Part shown: piece after piece, positions 27,148 to 36,164 of the stretch
Position numbering within the stretch: the first letter of the stretch is position 1
Layout of the letters: every line of letters begins with the position of its first letter
Translations under genes and position numbers: made by a program
The notes under the pieces: generated by a model
Database searches by the model: none
Seen by the model: only the letters and a program-made list of their open reading frames with translations
Told to the model about the DNA's origin: nothing
Assembly (NCBI RefSeq): GCF_023218075.1
Contig: NZ_JALPTB010000028.1
Coordinates: 1 to 64,000, forward strand
Source of the DNA: Rhodococcus sp. HM1
Lineage (GTDB): Bacteria > Actinomycetota > Actinomycetes > Mycobacteriales > Mycobacteriaceae
Reading direction: 5' to 3'
DNA: 64,000 nucleotides

Positions 27148-27164
27148 ATATGTAACTTACATAT
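27148..27164. promoter_or_regulatory. Palindromic operator 2 between marR-like gene and efflux gene
   Basis: ATATGTAACTTACATAT is a perfect 8-base-arm inverted repeat, centre 21 bases (two helical turns) from operator 1. Both share the half-site ATGT and lie on the same DNA face. Confidence 0.65.
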
Positions 27165-27183
27165 CTCGTTACGTCAGGAACTC

Positions 27184-28656
27184 ATGGACACCACCGCCGC
27201 GAAGAGCGCGCCGGCACCGCTCATCTCGTCGAGCCGCGCCACCGCCGTCATCATCACCCTGTGCTTCGGTTCCCTGGCCGGAGCACTCATGCAGTCGCTG
27301 GTCATCCCGATCCAGTCCGAACTGCCCGAACTGCTGAACACCACGGTCGCCAACGCGTCGTGGGCGATCACCGCCACTTTGCTGGCCGCCGGCGTCTCGA
27401 TGCCGGTCACCGGCCGCCTCGCCGACATGTACGGCAAGAAACGCGTCATGGTCGGCTCTGCTGCCGTGCTCGTCGTCGCCTCGCTGCTCTGCGCACTGGG
27501 TTCCGGCCTCGTGCCGTTCCTCGTCGGTCGCGCGCTGCAGGGTATCGCGATGGGTTACATCCCGGTGGCCATCTCGGCCGTCCGTGAGCTGGCCCCGAAG
27601 GAGAAGCAGGGCACCGCGGTCGCCACCGTCTCCGCCACCCTCGGTGTGGGCGGCGCCATCGGTCTGCCGCTGTCGGCCTGGATCGCCCAGACCTTCGACT
27701 GGCACGCGCTGTTCTACGTCTCCAGCGCCCTGGCGATCATCGTCCTCGTGGCCACCGCACTGGTCGTCCCGGCCACCCAGGACACCCACCCGGCCCGCCT
27801 CGACTACGTCGGCGTCCTGCTCCTGGCAGTCGGCCTCGTCTCACTGCTCGTCGGCGTCTCGAAGGGCTCGACCTGGGGCTGGGGCAGCAGCACCACCTGG
27901 GGCTGCATCATCGGCGGCGCGATCGTCCTGGTCCTCTTCGGTGTCTTCGAGCTGCGTCACCACGACCCGCTGGTCGACCTGCGCACCATGGGCCACCGTC
28001 CGGTCCTCTTCACCAATATCGCCGCCATCCTGATCGGCTTCGGCATGATGGCGTCCTCGATCGTCGTGCCGCAGCTCCTGCAGATGGACGAGCGCACCGG
28101 CTACGGCCTCGGACAGACGATCCTCCAGGCCGGCCTGTGGATGTTCCCCGGTGGCCTGATGATGATGATCTTCGCCCCGATCTCCGCGAGGCTGATGTCC
28201 GCCATCGGCGCCCGCCTCACCCTGGCCATCGGCGCCACGATCGTGGCCTGCGGCTATGTCTTCGGCGCCGTCATGATGGACGCGCCGTGGAAGCTGATGG
28301 TCAGCGTCGTCATCTCCTCCGCCGGCGTCGGCATCGGCTACGCCGCCTTCCCGACCCTCATCCTGGACAACGTCCCGATGGAGGAGGCCGGTTCGAGCGT
28401 GGGTGTCAACTCGCTGATGCGCTCGGTCGGCACCACCGTGGCCGGCGCCGTCATGGCAGCCGTGCTCACCAGCAAGACCATGGACCTGGGGGGCCACTCG
28501 ATCCCGACCGAGTCCGCGTTCCACCTCTGCCTGTTCGTCGGTGCGGGTGCAGCCCTGGCCGGCGCCCTGGTCGCACTGCTCGTCCCGGCCCGCACCAAGC
28601 AGGCCCCGGCCGAGCCGAGCACCCCGGATCAGGAGGCCGTTCCGGCCCACGCCTGA
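27184..28656 (+). CDS. DHA2-type (14-helix) MFS multidrug exporter
   Basis: The 490-residue protein is a drug:proton antiporter of the EmrB/QacA group. It shows motif A, GRLADMYGKKRVM, in the loop after helix 2, the GRALQGIAMGYIPV helix 4 motif, and motif C-like LGVGGAIGLPLSAWIA in helix 5, with 14 predicted helices. ATG 27184 has AGGAA upstream. The substrate cannot be read; the adjacent MarR regulator suggests induction by a small aromatic or amphipathic compound. Confidence 0.9.
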   Translation: MDTTAAKSAPAPLISSSRATAVIITLCFGSLAGALMQSLVIPIQSELPELLNTTVANASWAITATLLAAGVSMPVTGRLADMYGKKRVMVGSAAVLVVASLLCALGSGLVPFLVGRALQGIAMGYIPVAISAVRELAPKEKQGTAVATVSATLGVGGAIGLPLSAWIAQTFDWHALFYVSSALAIIVLVATALVVPATQDTHPARLDYVGVLLLAVGLVSLLVGVSKGSTWGWGSSTTWGCIIGGAIVLVLFGVFELRHHDPLVDLRTMGHRPVLFTNIAAILIGFGMMASSIVVPQLLQMDERTGYGLGQTILQAGLWMFPGGLMMMIFAPISARLMSAIGARLTLAIGATIVACGYVFGAVMMDAPWKLMVSVVISSAGVGIGYAAFPTLILDNVPMEEAGSSVGVNSLMRSVGTTVAGAVMAAVLTSKTMDLGGHSIPTESAFHLCLFVGAGAALAGALVALLVPARTKQAPAEPSTPDQEAVPAHA

Positions 28657-28693
28657 CCCGGACGGGTCGGCTTCATGCACCCACCACGGCACA

Positions 28694-28743
28694 CGACGGG
28701 CGCCTCCCTCACCCCTCGAACTGGGGCAGCGGGGCGCCCGTCG
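28694..28743. terminator. Bidirectional terminator between the efflux and Nudix genes
   Basis: CGACGGGCGCC at 28694-28704 pairs perfectly with 28733-28743 between two convergent genes; the 28-base loop contains a smaller CCCC/GGGG hairpin. Confidence 0.7.
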
Positions 28744-28747
28744 CGTA

Positions 28748-29248
28748 TCAGCCGGTCCGGTACACCCGTCCGGCTTCGTCGAGATACTCCCGGAGCGCCC
28801 CCAAGATCGGCCGCTGCCCCTTCACCAGCGCGGATTCCGCCACGGGCAGCGTGACCCAGCGGGCGTCGTCGACCTCGGGGAACTCCTGGAGCCGTCCCGA
28901 CCGCGGCGGCCATTCGAGTTCGAACGTGTTGCTGCGGACGAACGCGAAGCCCTCGGCGTCCTCGTCGGCCTCACCCACGTACACGGTGACGACCTTGCCG
29001 GAGGGCTGCCGGAACCTCCCCAGGAGCGAGGTCGGCACCTCCGGGGCCGGGAATCCGCACTCCTCCTCGAATTCGCGCAGTGCCACGACGAGGGGATCCT
29101 CGTCCGCGGTGTACTCCCCCTTCGGGATCGACCACGCCGCCTCGTCCTTCCCCTTCCAGAACGGACCGCCGGGATGAACGAGCCACACGGTGAGCAGGCC
29201 CGACGGATCGATGCGGTACAGCAGCAGACCCGCGCTCGTCACCGCCAT
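28748..29248 (-). CDS. Nudix hydrolase
   Basis: The 166-residue protein carries a complete Nudix box, G(x)5E(x)7REFEEECGF, at residues 44-66, and the N-terminal SAGLLLYRIDPSGLLTVWLVHPGGPFW strand typical of ADP-ribose/diadenosine-type members. It would hydrolyse a nucleoside diphosphate linked to another moiety; the exact substrate is unknown. It stands alone on the minus strand behind a strong terminator. Confidence 0.9.
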   Translation of the reverse strand: MAVTSAGLLLYRIDPSGLLTVWLVHPGGPFWKGKDEAAWSIPKGEYTADEDPLVVALREFEEECGFPAPEVPTSLLGRFRQPSGKVVTVYVGEADEDAEGFAFVRSNTFELEWPPRSGRLQEFPEVDDARWVTLPVAESALVKGQRPILGALREYLDEAGRVYRTG

Positions 29249-29306
29249 GGCCGTCCCTCCCCGACTCCGTGTGGAAACCGTGCGATGTGGATACCGTACG
29301 GCGGCG

Positions 29307-30044
29307 TCAATAGCGTGCGACGGCGCCGTCGACCGCCCGCTGCAGTTCCTCCGCGACCCGGTGGGTGACCTCCCGCGGAGTGCCGGTGAGCCCGAGTACC
29401 GGCTGGGTGATGAAGACGCTCGCGGGTTTCCGGGGATCGTTGTCCGGTCCGTAGCAGATGCCGACGGTCACCAGCGCCGGTTTCGCGCCGAGCCCGTCGG
29501 CGCGGCGCACGATGTGGCCGATGCCGGTGCCCATTGCCTGCACCCGGGCCAGGTCGACGGTGTTGCACGTTCCCTCCGGGAAGATCGCCAGCGAATCACC
29601 CCTGCTCAGGCGCAGCGCAGCGACATCCATCATGCGGCGGCCCGCCTCGGCGGCGGCCCGCACCCCGTAGTTCTTCGCGCGGAACACCGGGATACCGCCC
29701 ATCATGTCGACCTCGCGACGCTGTCGCGGCTCGCGGAACAGTTCGTCCTTCGCCAGCACCCGGGTGCGGCCGATCAGCGTGCGCAGCGGGGACCGCCATG
29801 CGGTGGCGGCAAGGGTGTACTGGTCGCTGTAGGTGAGGTGATTCGCGACGATCACCAGAGGCGTGCCGTCCGCGATCACCGCGCGCAGCGCATCGCGGGC
29901 CCCGCCTCGATAGTTGACGCGGGGCCGGTAGCGGGCCGCGAGCATCGCGTAGGCGGCCAGGGCGAGCAGGCGGGGCTGCCGGTGGTCGCGGTAGAAGTCG
30001 TAGACGGCGTCGGCGTTCGCCAGGGTCACCTCGGGGCGATCCAT
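29307..30044 (-). CDS. PlsC-type 1-acylglycerol-3-phosphate acyltransferase
   Basis: The 245-residue protein has the acyltransferase motif NHLTYSD (His69, Asp74, HX4D) and FPEGT at 155-159, the glycerolipid acyltransferase signature. No strong transmembrane helix is present apart from a weak hydrophobic stretch near residues 25-37, so it may be peripheral. The acceptor lipid is unknown. It lies downstream of the Cds1-like gene behind a hairpin. Confidence 0.85.
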   Translation of the reverse strand: MDRPEVTLANADAVYDFYRDHRQPRLLALAAYAMLAARYRPRVNYRGGARDALRAVIADGTPLVIVANHLTYSDQYTLAATAWRSPLRTLIGRTRVLAKDELFREPRQRREVDMMGGIPVFRAKNYGVRAAAEAGRRMMDVAALRLSRGDSLAIFPEGTCNTVDLARVQAMGTGIGHIVRRADGLGAKPALVTVGICYGPDNDPRKPASVFITQPVLGLTGTPREVTHRVAEELQRAVDGAVARY

Positions 30045-30074
30045 GCGTCCACGGTACGCGGGTGCCTTCGGCCG

Positions 30075-30114
30075 GTGTGCCTATGTGGCGGTCCCAGCCG
30101 CCATTAAGGCACAC
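30075..30114 (-). terminator. Hairpin terminator after the Cds1-like gene
   Basis: GTGTGCCT (30075-30082) pairs with 30107-30114 and TGGCGG with CCGCCA inside, forming a two-part stem just beyond the stop of the PLP enzyme gene and before the acyltransferase start. Confidence 0.6.
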
Positions 30115-30135
30115 GGGCGGCGGAGCCGCACAGTG

Positions 30136-31239
30136 TCAGGGAGCCCAGCTCCCGGTCTTCGCGAACAGCTCCAGGGTCTCGGCCGGGCCGGTCAGATCCA
30201 GGCCTTCGGCCGCGACCCACTCGTCGGAGTAGTAGGTCTGCGCGTAGCGTTCCCCACCGTCGCACAGCAGGGTCACGACGCTGCCGCGGCGACCCTCGGC
30301 GAGCATCTCGGCGACGAGCCCGAACGCACCCCACAGGTTGGTGCCGGTCGACCCACCGACGCGCCGGCCGAGGACCTCGCTCGCGTGCCGTGCCGCGGCG
30401 ATGGACGCGGCGTCGGGGACGCGGATCATCCGGTCGACGACCTGGCCGACGAACGACGGTTCGACGCGCGGCCGTCCGATGCCCTCGATGCGGGACGGCA
30501 TCCCCGTCGTGTAGTCGGCCGATCCGGTGGCATAGCCGCCGAAGAAGGCGGAGTTCTCCGGGTCCACAACCGCGAGCCGGCTGCGATGACGCTGGTACCG
30601 CAGGTAGCGGCCGATCGTGGCGCTGGTGCCGCCGGTGCCCGCGCCGACGACGATCCACTCCGGCACCGGATGTTCCTCGAGCTGCAGCTGCGCGAAGATC
30701 GACTGGGCGATGTTGTTGTTGCCGCGCCAGTCGGTGGCGCGCTCGGCGTGGGTGAACTGGTCCATGTAGTGGCCGCCGAGCTCGGTGGCGAGGCGCTGGG
30801 CCTCGGAGTAGATCTCCGGGGGCCGGTCGATGTAATGGCAGCGCCCGCCCTGCGCCTCGATCAGCGCGACCTTCGCGGCGCTGGTGCTGCGTGGGACCAC
30901 CGCGACGAAGTCCAGTCCCAGCAGGTTCGCGAAGTACGCCTCACTGACCGCGGTCGATCCGGAGGACGCCTCGACGATCGGGGTGTCCTCCCGGATCCAG
31001 CCGTTGCACAGCCCGTAGAGGAACAGCGACCGCGCGAGCCGGTGTTTGAGGCTGCCGGTGATGTGGGTGGACTCGTCCTTGAGGTAGAGCTGGATGCCCC
31101 AGTCCGCGGGCAGGGGGTACCGGAGCAGATGCGTGTCCGCGCTGCGCTGCGCGTCGGCCTCGATGAGCCGGATCGCGTTGTCGACCCAGTCCCGCGGCGC
31201 GCTGTTGTCGACGACGACCGGCTCGCCGGGTTCGGTCAC
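30136..31239 (-). CDS. PLP-dependent cysteine synthase-fold enzyme, Cds1-like L-cysteine desulfhydrase
   Basis: The 367-residue fold-type II PLP enzyme has the Schiff-base lysine at 65 ([13 protein letters not shown]), the substrate loop ASSGSTAVS and the phosphate-binding [14 protein letters not shown]. It resembles mycobacterial Cds1 (Rv3684), which releases H2S, pyruvate and ammonia from cysteine, more than CysK/CysM. GTG 31239 overlaps the upstream DUF4229 stop by four bases. A cysteine synthase role cannot be excluded. Confidence 0.82.
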   Translation of the reverse strand: MTEPGEPVVVDNSAPRDWVDNAIRLIEADAQRSADTHLLRYPLPADWGIQLYLKDESTHITGSLKHRLARSLFLYGLCNGWIREDTPIVEASSGSTAVSEAYFANLLGLDFVAVVPRSTSAAKVALIEAQGGRCHYIDRPPEIYSEAQRLATELGGHYMDQFTHAERATDWRGNNNIAQSIFAQLQLEEHPVPEWIVVGAGTGGTSATIGRYLRYQRHRSRLAVVDPENSAFFGGYATGSADYTTGMPSRIEGIGRPRVEPSFVGQVVDRMIRVPDAASIAAARHASEVLGRRVGGSTGTNLWGAFGLVAEMLAEGRRGSVVTLLCDGGERYAQTYYSDEWVAAEGLDLTGPAETLELFAKTGSWAP

Positions 31240-31571
31240 TTGCCGTCCCGGCCGCGCAGGCGGGCCTCGAGGTCGGCTCGTTCGGCGCGACGGCGGGCGT
31301 CGACGTCGGCGATGCCCGCGTTCACCCGCCGCCGCAGCGGCGCGAACAGCACGAGCGACAGCGGCATCGCGATGAGGACCGCGAACAGGGCCGCGATGAG
31401 GAGCGGGATTTCCACCCCGAAGGAGCGCGGAACGTAGAGGATCAGGACTGCGAGCACGAGAACCAGCAGCATCCGGGCGAGCGAGTACACGACCACGTCG
31501 CGGGCGAGTGCTCCCTTGCCGGTGGCGGTCGGTCGGTCCTGGTCGGGGCGGTTGGCGGCTGCGTCGTTCAC
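31236..31571 (-). CDS. DUF4229 membrane protein
   Basis: The 111-residue protein has a hydrophilic N-terminus, two adjacent transmembrane helices ([17 protein letters not shown] and [20 protein letters not shown]) and a basic, charged C-terminal coiled segment rich in Arg, Glu and Asp. This matches the DUF4229 family of actinobacteria, function unknown. It starts at GTG 31571 and is coupled to the Cds1-like gene by a GTGA overlap. Confidence 0.8.
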   Translation of the reverse strand: MNDAAANRPDQDRPTATGKGALARDVVVYSLARMLLVLVLAVLILYVPRSFGVEIPLLIAALFAVLIAMPLSLVLFAPLRRRVNAGIADVDARRRAERADLEARLRGRDGK

Positions 31572-31635
31572 GCATCCAGGGTAGCCGTCCGCGGCAGCCC
31601 CGAATTTTCGTGCCGCGTCCCCCTCCGGGACGGAA

Positions 31636-31655
31636 GACAAAACGTCCGTTTTGTC
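31636..31655. promoter_or_regulatory. Perfect 20-bp palindrome between DUF4229 gene and bldC
   Basis: GACAAAACGTCCGTTTTGTC has 9-base arms and a two-base centre. It lies 64 bases upstream of the DUF4229 gene and 120 bases upstream of bldC, in the shared divergent region, and looks like an operator rather than a terminator. The binding protein is unknown. Confidence 0.55.
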
Positions 31656-31775
31656 TATTACTTCCGCTTTACCAACCGTAGACCGTTCGAGCAACCAGGG
31701 GTTTCGGTGTCAACATGGCTGGGAACAACCGATCGAATCACCCGATCACGACGAAACACCCGGAGGACTACAGCA

Positions 31776-31985
31776 ATGAGTGCACCCGCTTTCAACGGCG
31801 CCAAGGAATCTCTGCTGACGCCCGGTCAGGTCGCCGCCCTCTTCCACGTGGATCCCAAGACCGTGACCCGGTGGGCCCACGCCGGCCGGTTGGGCTCCCT
31901 GCGCACCCCGGGCGGACATCGCCGCTTCCGGGAATCGGAGGTCCTGGCGTTGCTCCGCTCGCTCACCACCGAGGCGACCCGCTGA
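31776..31985 (+). CDS. bldC: BldC-family MerR-like DNA-binding protein
   Basis: The 69-residue protein is a single winged-helix domain: LLTPGQVAALFHVDPKTVTR, WAHAGRLGSLRTPGGHRRF, then RESEVLALLRSL. In Streptomyces BldC binds head-to-tail on direct repeats and times development; here, in a non-sporulating relative, its targets are unknown. ATG 31776 is preceded by GGAGGA. No dimerisation helix follows the HTH, as in BldC proper. Confidence 0.93.
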   Translation: MSAPAFNGAKESLLTPGQVAALFHVDPKTVTRWAHAGRLGSLRTPGGHRRFRESEVLALLRSLTTEATR

Positions 31986-32177
31986 CAGCACCTCTTCTCG
32001 ACACCACACCGAGAGTCGCATTCCGACCTTTCGGACGAACCCGGCACCTCGGGTCGCCGGGGGCGTCGGGGACGCCTGACCGTGTCCCCGCTGGTCGGGG
32101 CGCATAGACTGGCGGAAGAGTCGCCCACGGCCCGGTCCGGACCGACAAGGGGCGCGTCCACGGCAAGGAGGTGCATC

Positions 32178-32378
32178 GTGCTCTATCTGCTGGCATTCAT
32201 CGGTGCGGTAACACTCGCGGTTCTGCTGTGGAAGGCGTTCGGTCCGGCAATGCACACGCAATCCGGACGCGCTCTCGGTCCGGACGACGATCCCGAATTC
32301 CTATGGAAGGTCGATCGCGAGGTACACCGGCGTCGCACCGAAGGGCCGGCCGCCCCCGATCAGGACCCCGGCGACTGA
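32178..32378 (+). CDS. Small single-helix membrane protein
   Basis: The 66-residue protein has one N-terminal transmembrane helix (VLYLLAFIGAVTLAVLLWKA) and a hydrophilic, acidic/basic tail. The GTG at 32178 has a strong AAGGAGG seven bases upstream, which supports translation. Its last 19 bases overlap the 3' end of the convergent ParA-like gene. Function unknown. Confidence 0.75.
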   Translation: MLYLLAFIGAVTLAVLLWKAFGPAMHTQSGRALGPDDDPEFLWKVDREVHRRRTEGPAAPDQDPGD

Positions 32379-33328
32379 TTCCCCGACCGCCGCGGAAAAT
32401 CCGCGGTCACATCCGCCGCGAGCCCCAGCAGCGCGCGGCGGGTGGTTGCGTGCAGGCAATCGAGATCGATCTCGGCGCCCTCTTCGAGATGCGGGTCGAA
32501 GGGCAGCACGTGGACCGCGCGGCAGCGCTGCGCGAAGTGCCCGACGAGCCGATCGATGTCGACCTTGCCCGACCGCGGCCGCACTGCGTTGACCACCGCC
32601 ACCGACTCCGCCACCAGCTGCCGATAGCCGTGCGCGTCGAGCCAGTCCAGCGTCGCGGAGGCACTGCGCGCGCCGTCGACCGAACCGGAACTCACGACGA
32701 TCAGCGCGTCGGCGTTCTCGAGGATCGCGCGCATCGCCGAATGCATCAGCCCGGTTCCGCAGTCGGTGAGCACGATGCTGTAGAACCGCTCGAGCGTCGA
32801 CAGGACCTGCTCGTAGTCCTGCGCGCTGAACGCCTCGGATACCGCCGGGTCGCTGTCGGAGGCGAGCACCTCGAGCCGGTGCCGGTTCTGGGAGGTGTAG
32901 GCGCGGACGTCGCCGTAGGTGCGCACGCGTGATTCGTCGCGCAGCAGGGTGCGCACGGTCGCCGGGGTTTCCGACGGCACCTTCTGACTGAGCGTGCCCC
33001 GGTCCGGGTTCGCGTCGACCGCGATCACCCGGTCCCCGCGCAGCGCCGCGAACGTCGATCCGAGCGTGACCGTCGTCGTGGTCTTGCCGACCCCGCCCTT
33101 GAGGCTGAGCAGTGCGATGCGGTAGCAGCCGTGCAGTGGCTGCCGGACCTGGTCGGTCAGTTCGCCGCGGTTGCGGTCGCGGCCGTTCTCCCCGACGTTG
33201 ATGCGACCGCCCGTACCCCGGTAGAGCGCCCGCCGCCAGCCCCGCGCCGGGGGTGGCGCCACCCGCCGCACCAGCAGCGACGCATCGAGATCCTGCGCCG
33301 ACGGCCCCCGCTTCGTTCCGTCCGGCAT
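32360..33328 (-). CDS. MinD/ParA-like P-loop ATPase
   Basis: The 322-residue protein has a 65-residue N-terminal extension and the deviant Walker A motif LSLKGGVGKTTTTV (Lys77 and Lys82), the switch region VIAVDANPDRGTLSQ, and VLTDCGTG. It resembles the ParA-like protein (Rv0530) next to the ccs genes in M. tuberculosis. It has no adjacent ParB or parS-like site, so a chromosome-partition role is unlikely; related orphan forms accompany type VII secretion or act in cell-pole positioning. Confidence 0.85.
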   Translation of the reverse strand: MPDGTKRGPSAQDLDASLLVRRVAPPPARGWRRALYRGTGGRINVGENGRDRNRGELTDQVRQPLHGCYRIALLSLKGGVGKTTTTVTLGSTFAALRGDRVIAVDANPDRGTLSQKVPSETPATVRTLLRDESRVRTYGDVRAYTSQNRHRLEVLASDSDPAVSEAFSAQDYEQVLSTLERFYSIVLTDCGTGLMHSAMRAILENADALIVVSSGSVDGARSASATLDWLDAHGYRQLVAESVAVVNAVRPRSGKVDIDRLVGHFAQRCRAVHVLPFDPHLEEGAEIDLDCLHATTRRALLGLAADVTADFPRRSGNQSPGS

Positions 33329-33383
33329 CGCCCGTTCCCCCTTGTTCTCGCCCCCACCAACGATCGCGGAGACGATAGCAGGA

Positions 33384-34406
33384 TCAGGTCAGGCCGGCGT
33401 ACGAGTGCAGACCGGACACCACCATGTTGATGATGAACAGGTTGAACAGCATGGCGACGAACCCGGCCACGTTGATCCAGGCCGCACGGGTGTTGCGCCA
33501 CCCGGACGTCGCGCGGGCGTGGAGGTAGGCCGCGTAGACGACCCAGGTGATGAACGAGACGGTTTCCTTCGGATCCCAGCCCCAGAACCGACCCCACGCG
33601 GCCTCGGCCCAGATCGCACCGAGGATGATGCCGGCACCGAACAGCGGGAAGGCGATGATCGTCGTGCGGTAGGCCAGGCGGTCGAGGGTTTGCGCGTCCG
33701 GCAGGCGCTGGGCGACGCGGCCGAACACACCGCTCCCCTCGGCGTCCTTCGGGAATCGGATGCGCAGCAGGAACAGCAGGCTGGCAACACCGGAGACGAG
33801 GAAGATGCCGCTGCCGATACTGATGATCGTCACGTGGATCGGCAACCAGAACGAACGCAGAGCCGGCACGACGGGCGCGGCGTCCGCATAGAGGACGGTC
33901 GCGGCGAGGAACATCAGGATCAGCACCGGCACCAGCAGGTAGACCCACATGATGCGGTAGGCGGGCTTGCGGAGCGCCACCAGGCCGAACAGGACCGCGG
34001 CGGTGCAGGCCATCGCCACGAACTCGTACATGTTGCCGAGCGGGAAACGCTCGGTGGCGAATCCGCGCAGCACGATCGAGGCGACCATCAGCGCGGCGAC
34101 GACGACCACGAGGGCGCGACCCATGTTGCCGAGCCGCTCCGACATCGTCCGGCTCTGCGGACCGTCGACGCGGCCCGGGCTCTGCGGACCGTCGACGCGG
34201 CCCGGGGTCGGCGGGCCGCCGACGCGGCCCGGGACCTGCGTTCCCCCGGAGGGGGCACCGGCGGTGACGAGTTCGCGCTCGGCGACCCGGTCGGCCCGGT
34301 GGGTCGCGTACTCGGCGACGAGCAGCACCAGCGCCAGCACCAGCACGGCGAATGCCGATTCGAAAGCCCAGTCGCTGTACCGCGCGAGCGTCTCGTGAGC
34401 AATCAT
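33384..34406 (-). CDS. ccsB: Cytochrome c maturation protein CcsB/CcsA (haem-handling subunit)
   Basis: With ResB it forms the System II synthase that exports haem and attaches it to apocytochrome c. The 340-residue protein has eight or so helices, and the haem-binding signature WGWDPKE at residues 275-281 in the extracytoplasmic loop. Residues 59-85, between helix 1 and helix 2, are three copies of a PGRVxGPxx nonapeptide. ATG 34406 overlaps the ResB stop by four bases. Confidence 0.93.
   Translation of the reverse strand: MIAHETLARYSDWAFESAFAVLVLALVLLVAEYATHRADRVAERELVTAGAPSGGTQVPGRVGGPPTPGRVDGPQSPGRVDGPQSRTMSERLGNMGRALVVVVAALMVASIVLRGFATERFPLGNMYEFVAMACTAAVLFGLVALRKPAYRIMWVYLLVPVLILMFLAATVLYADAAPVVPALRSFWLPIHVTIISIGSGIFLVSGVASLLFLLRIRFPKDAEGSGVFGRVAQRLPDAQTLDRLAYRTTIIAFPLFGAGIILGAIWAEAAWGRFWGWDPKETVSFITWVVYAAYLHARATSGWRNTRAAWINVAGFVAMLFNLFIINMVVSGLHSYAGLT
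34152..34232 (-). repeat. Three in-frame 27-bp repeats inside ccsB
   Basis: Three adjacent 27-base units encode PGRVGGPPT, PGRVDGPQS and PGRVDGPQS. The last two are nearly identical at DNA level, a sign of recent slippage duplication that keeps the frame. Confidence 0.85.
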
Positions 34407-36061
34407 CTGTTCTTCTCCTCTGCCGAACCGGCAGCGTCGTGACCGAGCAGGCGCGCAACCAGACGGTCGAACTCGTCACCCCAGCCGGCCTGATCCGTGC
34501 GGGCCAGACCACCGAGCTCTACTACGGTTTGTCGTTCGCCGCCTGCCACTGTACCGGCCGGATACACCCGGACCCAGACGCGCCGCCGCTTGACCAGCAG
34601 CGACACGAGCAGTCCCGCCATCATCGCCAGCGCCGACACGAGCACCCACTGCTGCGCCGGGTCGTGCGAGACCTGCAGGTTCACGAAATCGGTGGCGCCG
34701 TCGAAGCGGACCTGGGTGCCGTCCGCGAGCGTAGCGCTCTCCCCCTGCTTCAGGTTCACCCGATCCTGCTTGACCAGGCGACCCTGGTTGATCAGCTCGC
34801 CGTTGAGCGAGAACAGCGACTGCGGGCTGCCGGTGTCGAGGCCGGCGTCGCCCTTGTAGATGTCGATCGCGACGGCCGGATCCAGCATCTTCGGGAATGC
34901 CGACGACAGCAGCGACCCGTGGAGTGCGGCCGTCGGCGCGAACAGGCCCTCGATCGCGATCTGGTTCCTGCGGCGTTCGTCGGCATCGGGGAACATGCCG
35001 CCCGGCGGGTCGAACCGCATCGCGCCGCTGCTCAGGAACGTCCTCGGATCGTCGGGGGCGAACTGCAGCGTCTCGGTGCGGGTCTCGCCGTTCGGCCAGG
35101 TCACCGTGAACGTCGGCGCGAATCCGTGACCCTGCAGGTACACGCGGTCGCTGCCGACGCGCAGCGGATGGTTCACCTTCAGCTCGGCCTGACGCCACGT
35201 GTTCGAGGTGATGTCGTCGCCGTACTGGTAGTCGATGTTCGAGGTGAACATCTCGGCCTGACCGTTGTCGAGGTAGTCCGCCTCGAAATCGTTCACGCGG
35301 ATGCACATCGGGTTCAACCCGGTGCCGTCCAGGGTGACACCGGCACGGAACGAATCGAACGACGCCGGGGAGGTCGTGCAGAACTCCTCCCCGTGCGCGA
35401 TGAGGATCCGCTGTCCCTCGTATCCGAAGAGCTTGCCCATGGCGACGGTGAAGAGCAGACCGACCAGGGAGATGTGGAAGACCAGGTTGCCGAACTCGCG
35501 CAGATAGCCCTTCTCGGCGGACAGGGTCAGCTCGCAGTCCTTCGCGCGCGGTCCCCCGGCACGTTCGGCGATGCGCCAGCCCTTCAGCTGCCCACGGACC
35601 CGGGCGAGAACCTCCTCGGGGCTCCCGCCGACGGTCGTCTCGGCGTGGTGCGGCAGCCGGCCCAGGTTCCGCGGCGCCGGCACCGGGCGGGTGCGCAACG
35701 CCCGGAAGTGCTCGACGCACCGCGGCAGGATGCACCCGACGAGCGAGACGAACAGCAGCACGTAGATCGCGGTGAACCAGAAACTGCCGAACACGTCGAA
35801 CAGCTCGAGCTTGTCCATGAACGGTCCGAGGGTGGGCCGCGCGGCGATGTACTCGTCGACCTTGCCGGCGTTGAGGCTGCGCTGCGGCAGCAGGGCACCC
35901 GGGATGGCGGCGAGCGCGAGCAGGAACAGCAGCACCAGCGCCGTGCGCATCGACGTCAGCCCGCGCCATGTGTTGCGCACGAATGCGACGGCGCGCCCGG
36001 TCGGACCCTGCCGAGGCGGCACCGGCTGCGGCGTGGTGGTCGGGGTGTCGGTCGCGGTCAC
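34403..36061 (-). CDS. resB: Cytochrome c biogenesis protein ResB
   Basis: ResB (Ccs1) is the partner of CcsB in the cytochrome c synthase. The 552-residue protein has a cytoplasmic Pro-rich start, helices near residues 40-60, 95-115 and 195-215, a large extracytoplasmic domain with FAPTFTVTWPNGETR and SLFSLNGELINQGRLVKQD, and a final helix near 470 (VLVSALAMMAGLLVSLLVKR). The start is GTG 36061. A 103-base gap separates it from ccdA, without visible promoter. Confidence 0.93.
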   Translation of the reverse strand: MTATDTPTTTPQPVPPRQGPTGRAVAFVRNTWRGLTSMRTALVLLFLLALAAIPGALLPQRSLNAGKVDEYIAARPTLGPFMDKLELFDVFGSFWFTAIYVLLFVSLVGCILPRCVEHFRALRTRPVPAPRNLGRLPHHAETTVGGSPEEVLARVRGQLKGWRIAERAGGPRAKDCELTLSAEKGYLREFGNLVFHISLVGLLFTVAMGKLFGYEGQRILIAHGEEFCTTSPASFDSFRAGVTLDGTGLNPMCIRVNDFEADYLDNGQAEMFTSNIDYQYGDDITSNTWRQAELKVNHPLRVGSDRVYLQGHGFAPTFTVTWPNGETRTETLQFAPDDPRTFLSSGAMRFDPPGGMFPDADERRRNQIAIEGLFAPTAALHGSLLSSAFPKMLDPAVAIDIYKGDAGLDTGSPQSLFSLNGELINQGRLVKQDRVNLKQGESATLADGTQVRFDGATDFVNLQVSHDPAQQWVLVSALAMMAGLLVSLLVKRRRVWVRVYPAGTVAGGERQTVVELGGLARTDQAGWGDEFDRLVARLLGHDAAGSAEEKNR

Positions 36062-36164
36062 CGGCGCCCTCCTGCCGGGACGCCGGGGTTGCCCGCGGGG
36101 ACCATCTGATCGGGCTGCATGTACTGCCTCTCGAAACGTTCGGAACTGGTGGCGACCTCTGCCG

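Noticed and set aside
32360-33328. ParA-like ATPase as a partition locus or origin
   Set aside because: No parB, no repeated parS-like sites and no dnaA boxes are seen; the family has orphan members at this chromosomal place.
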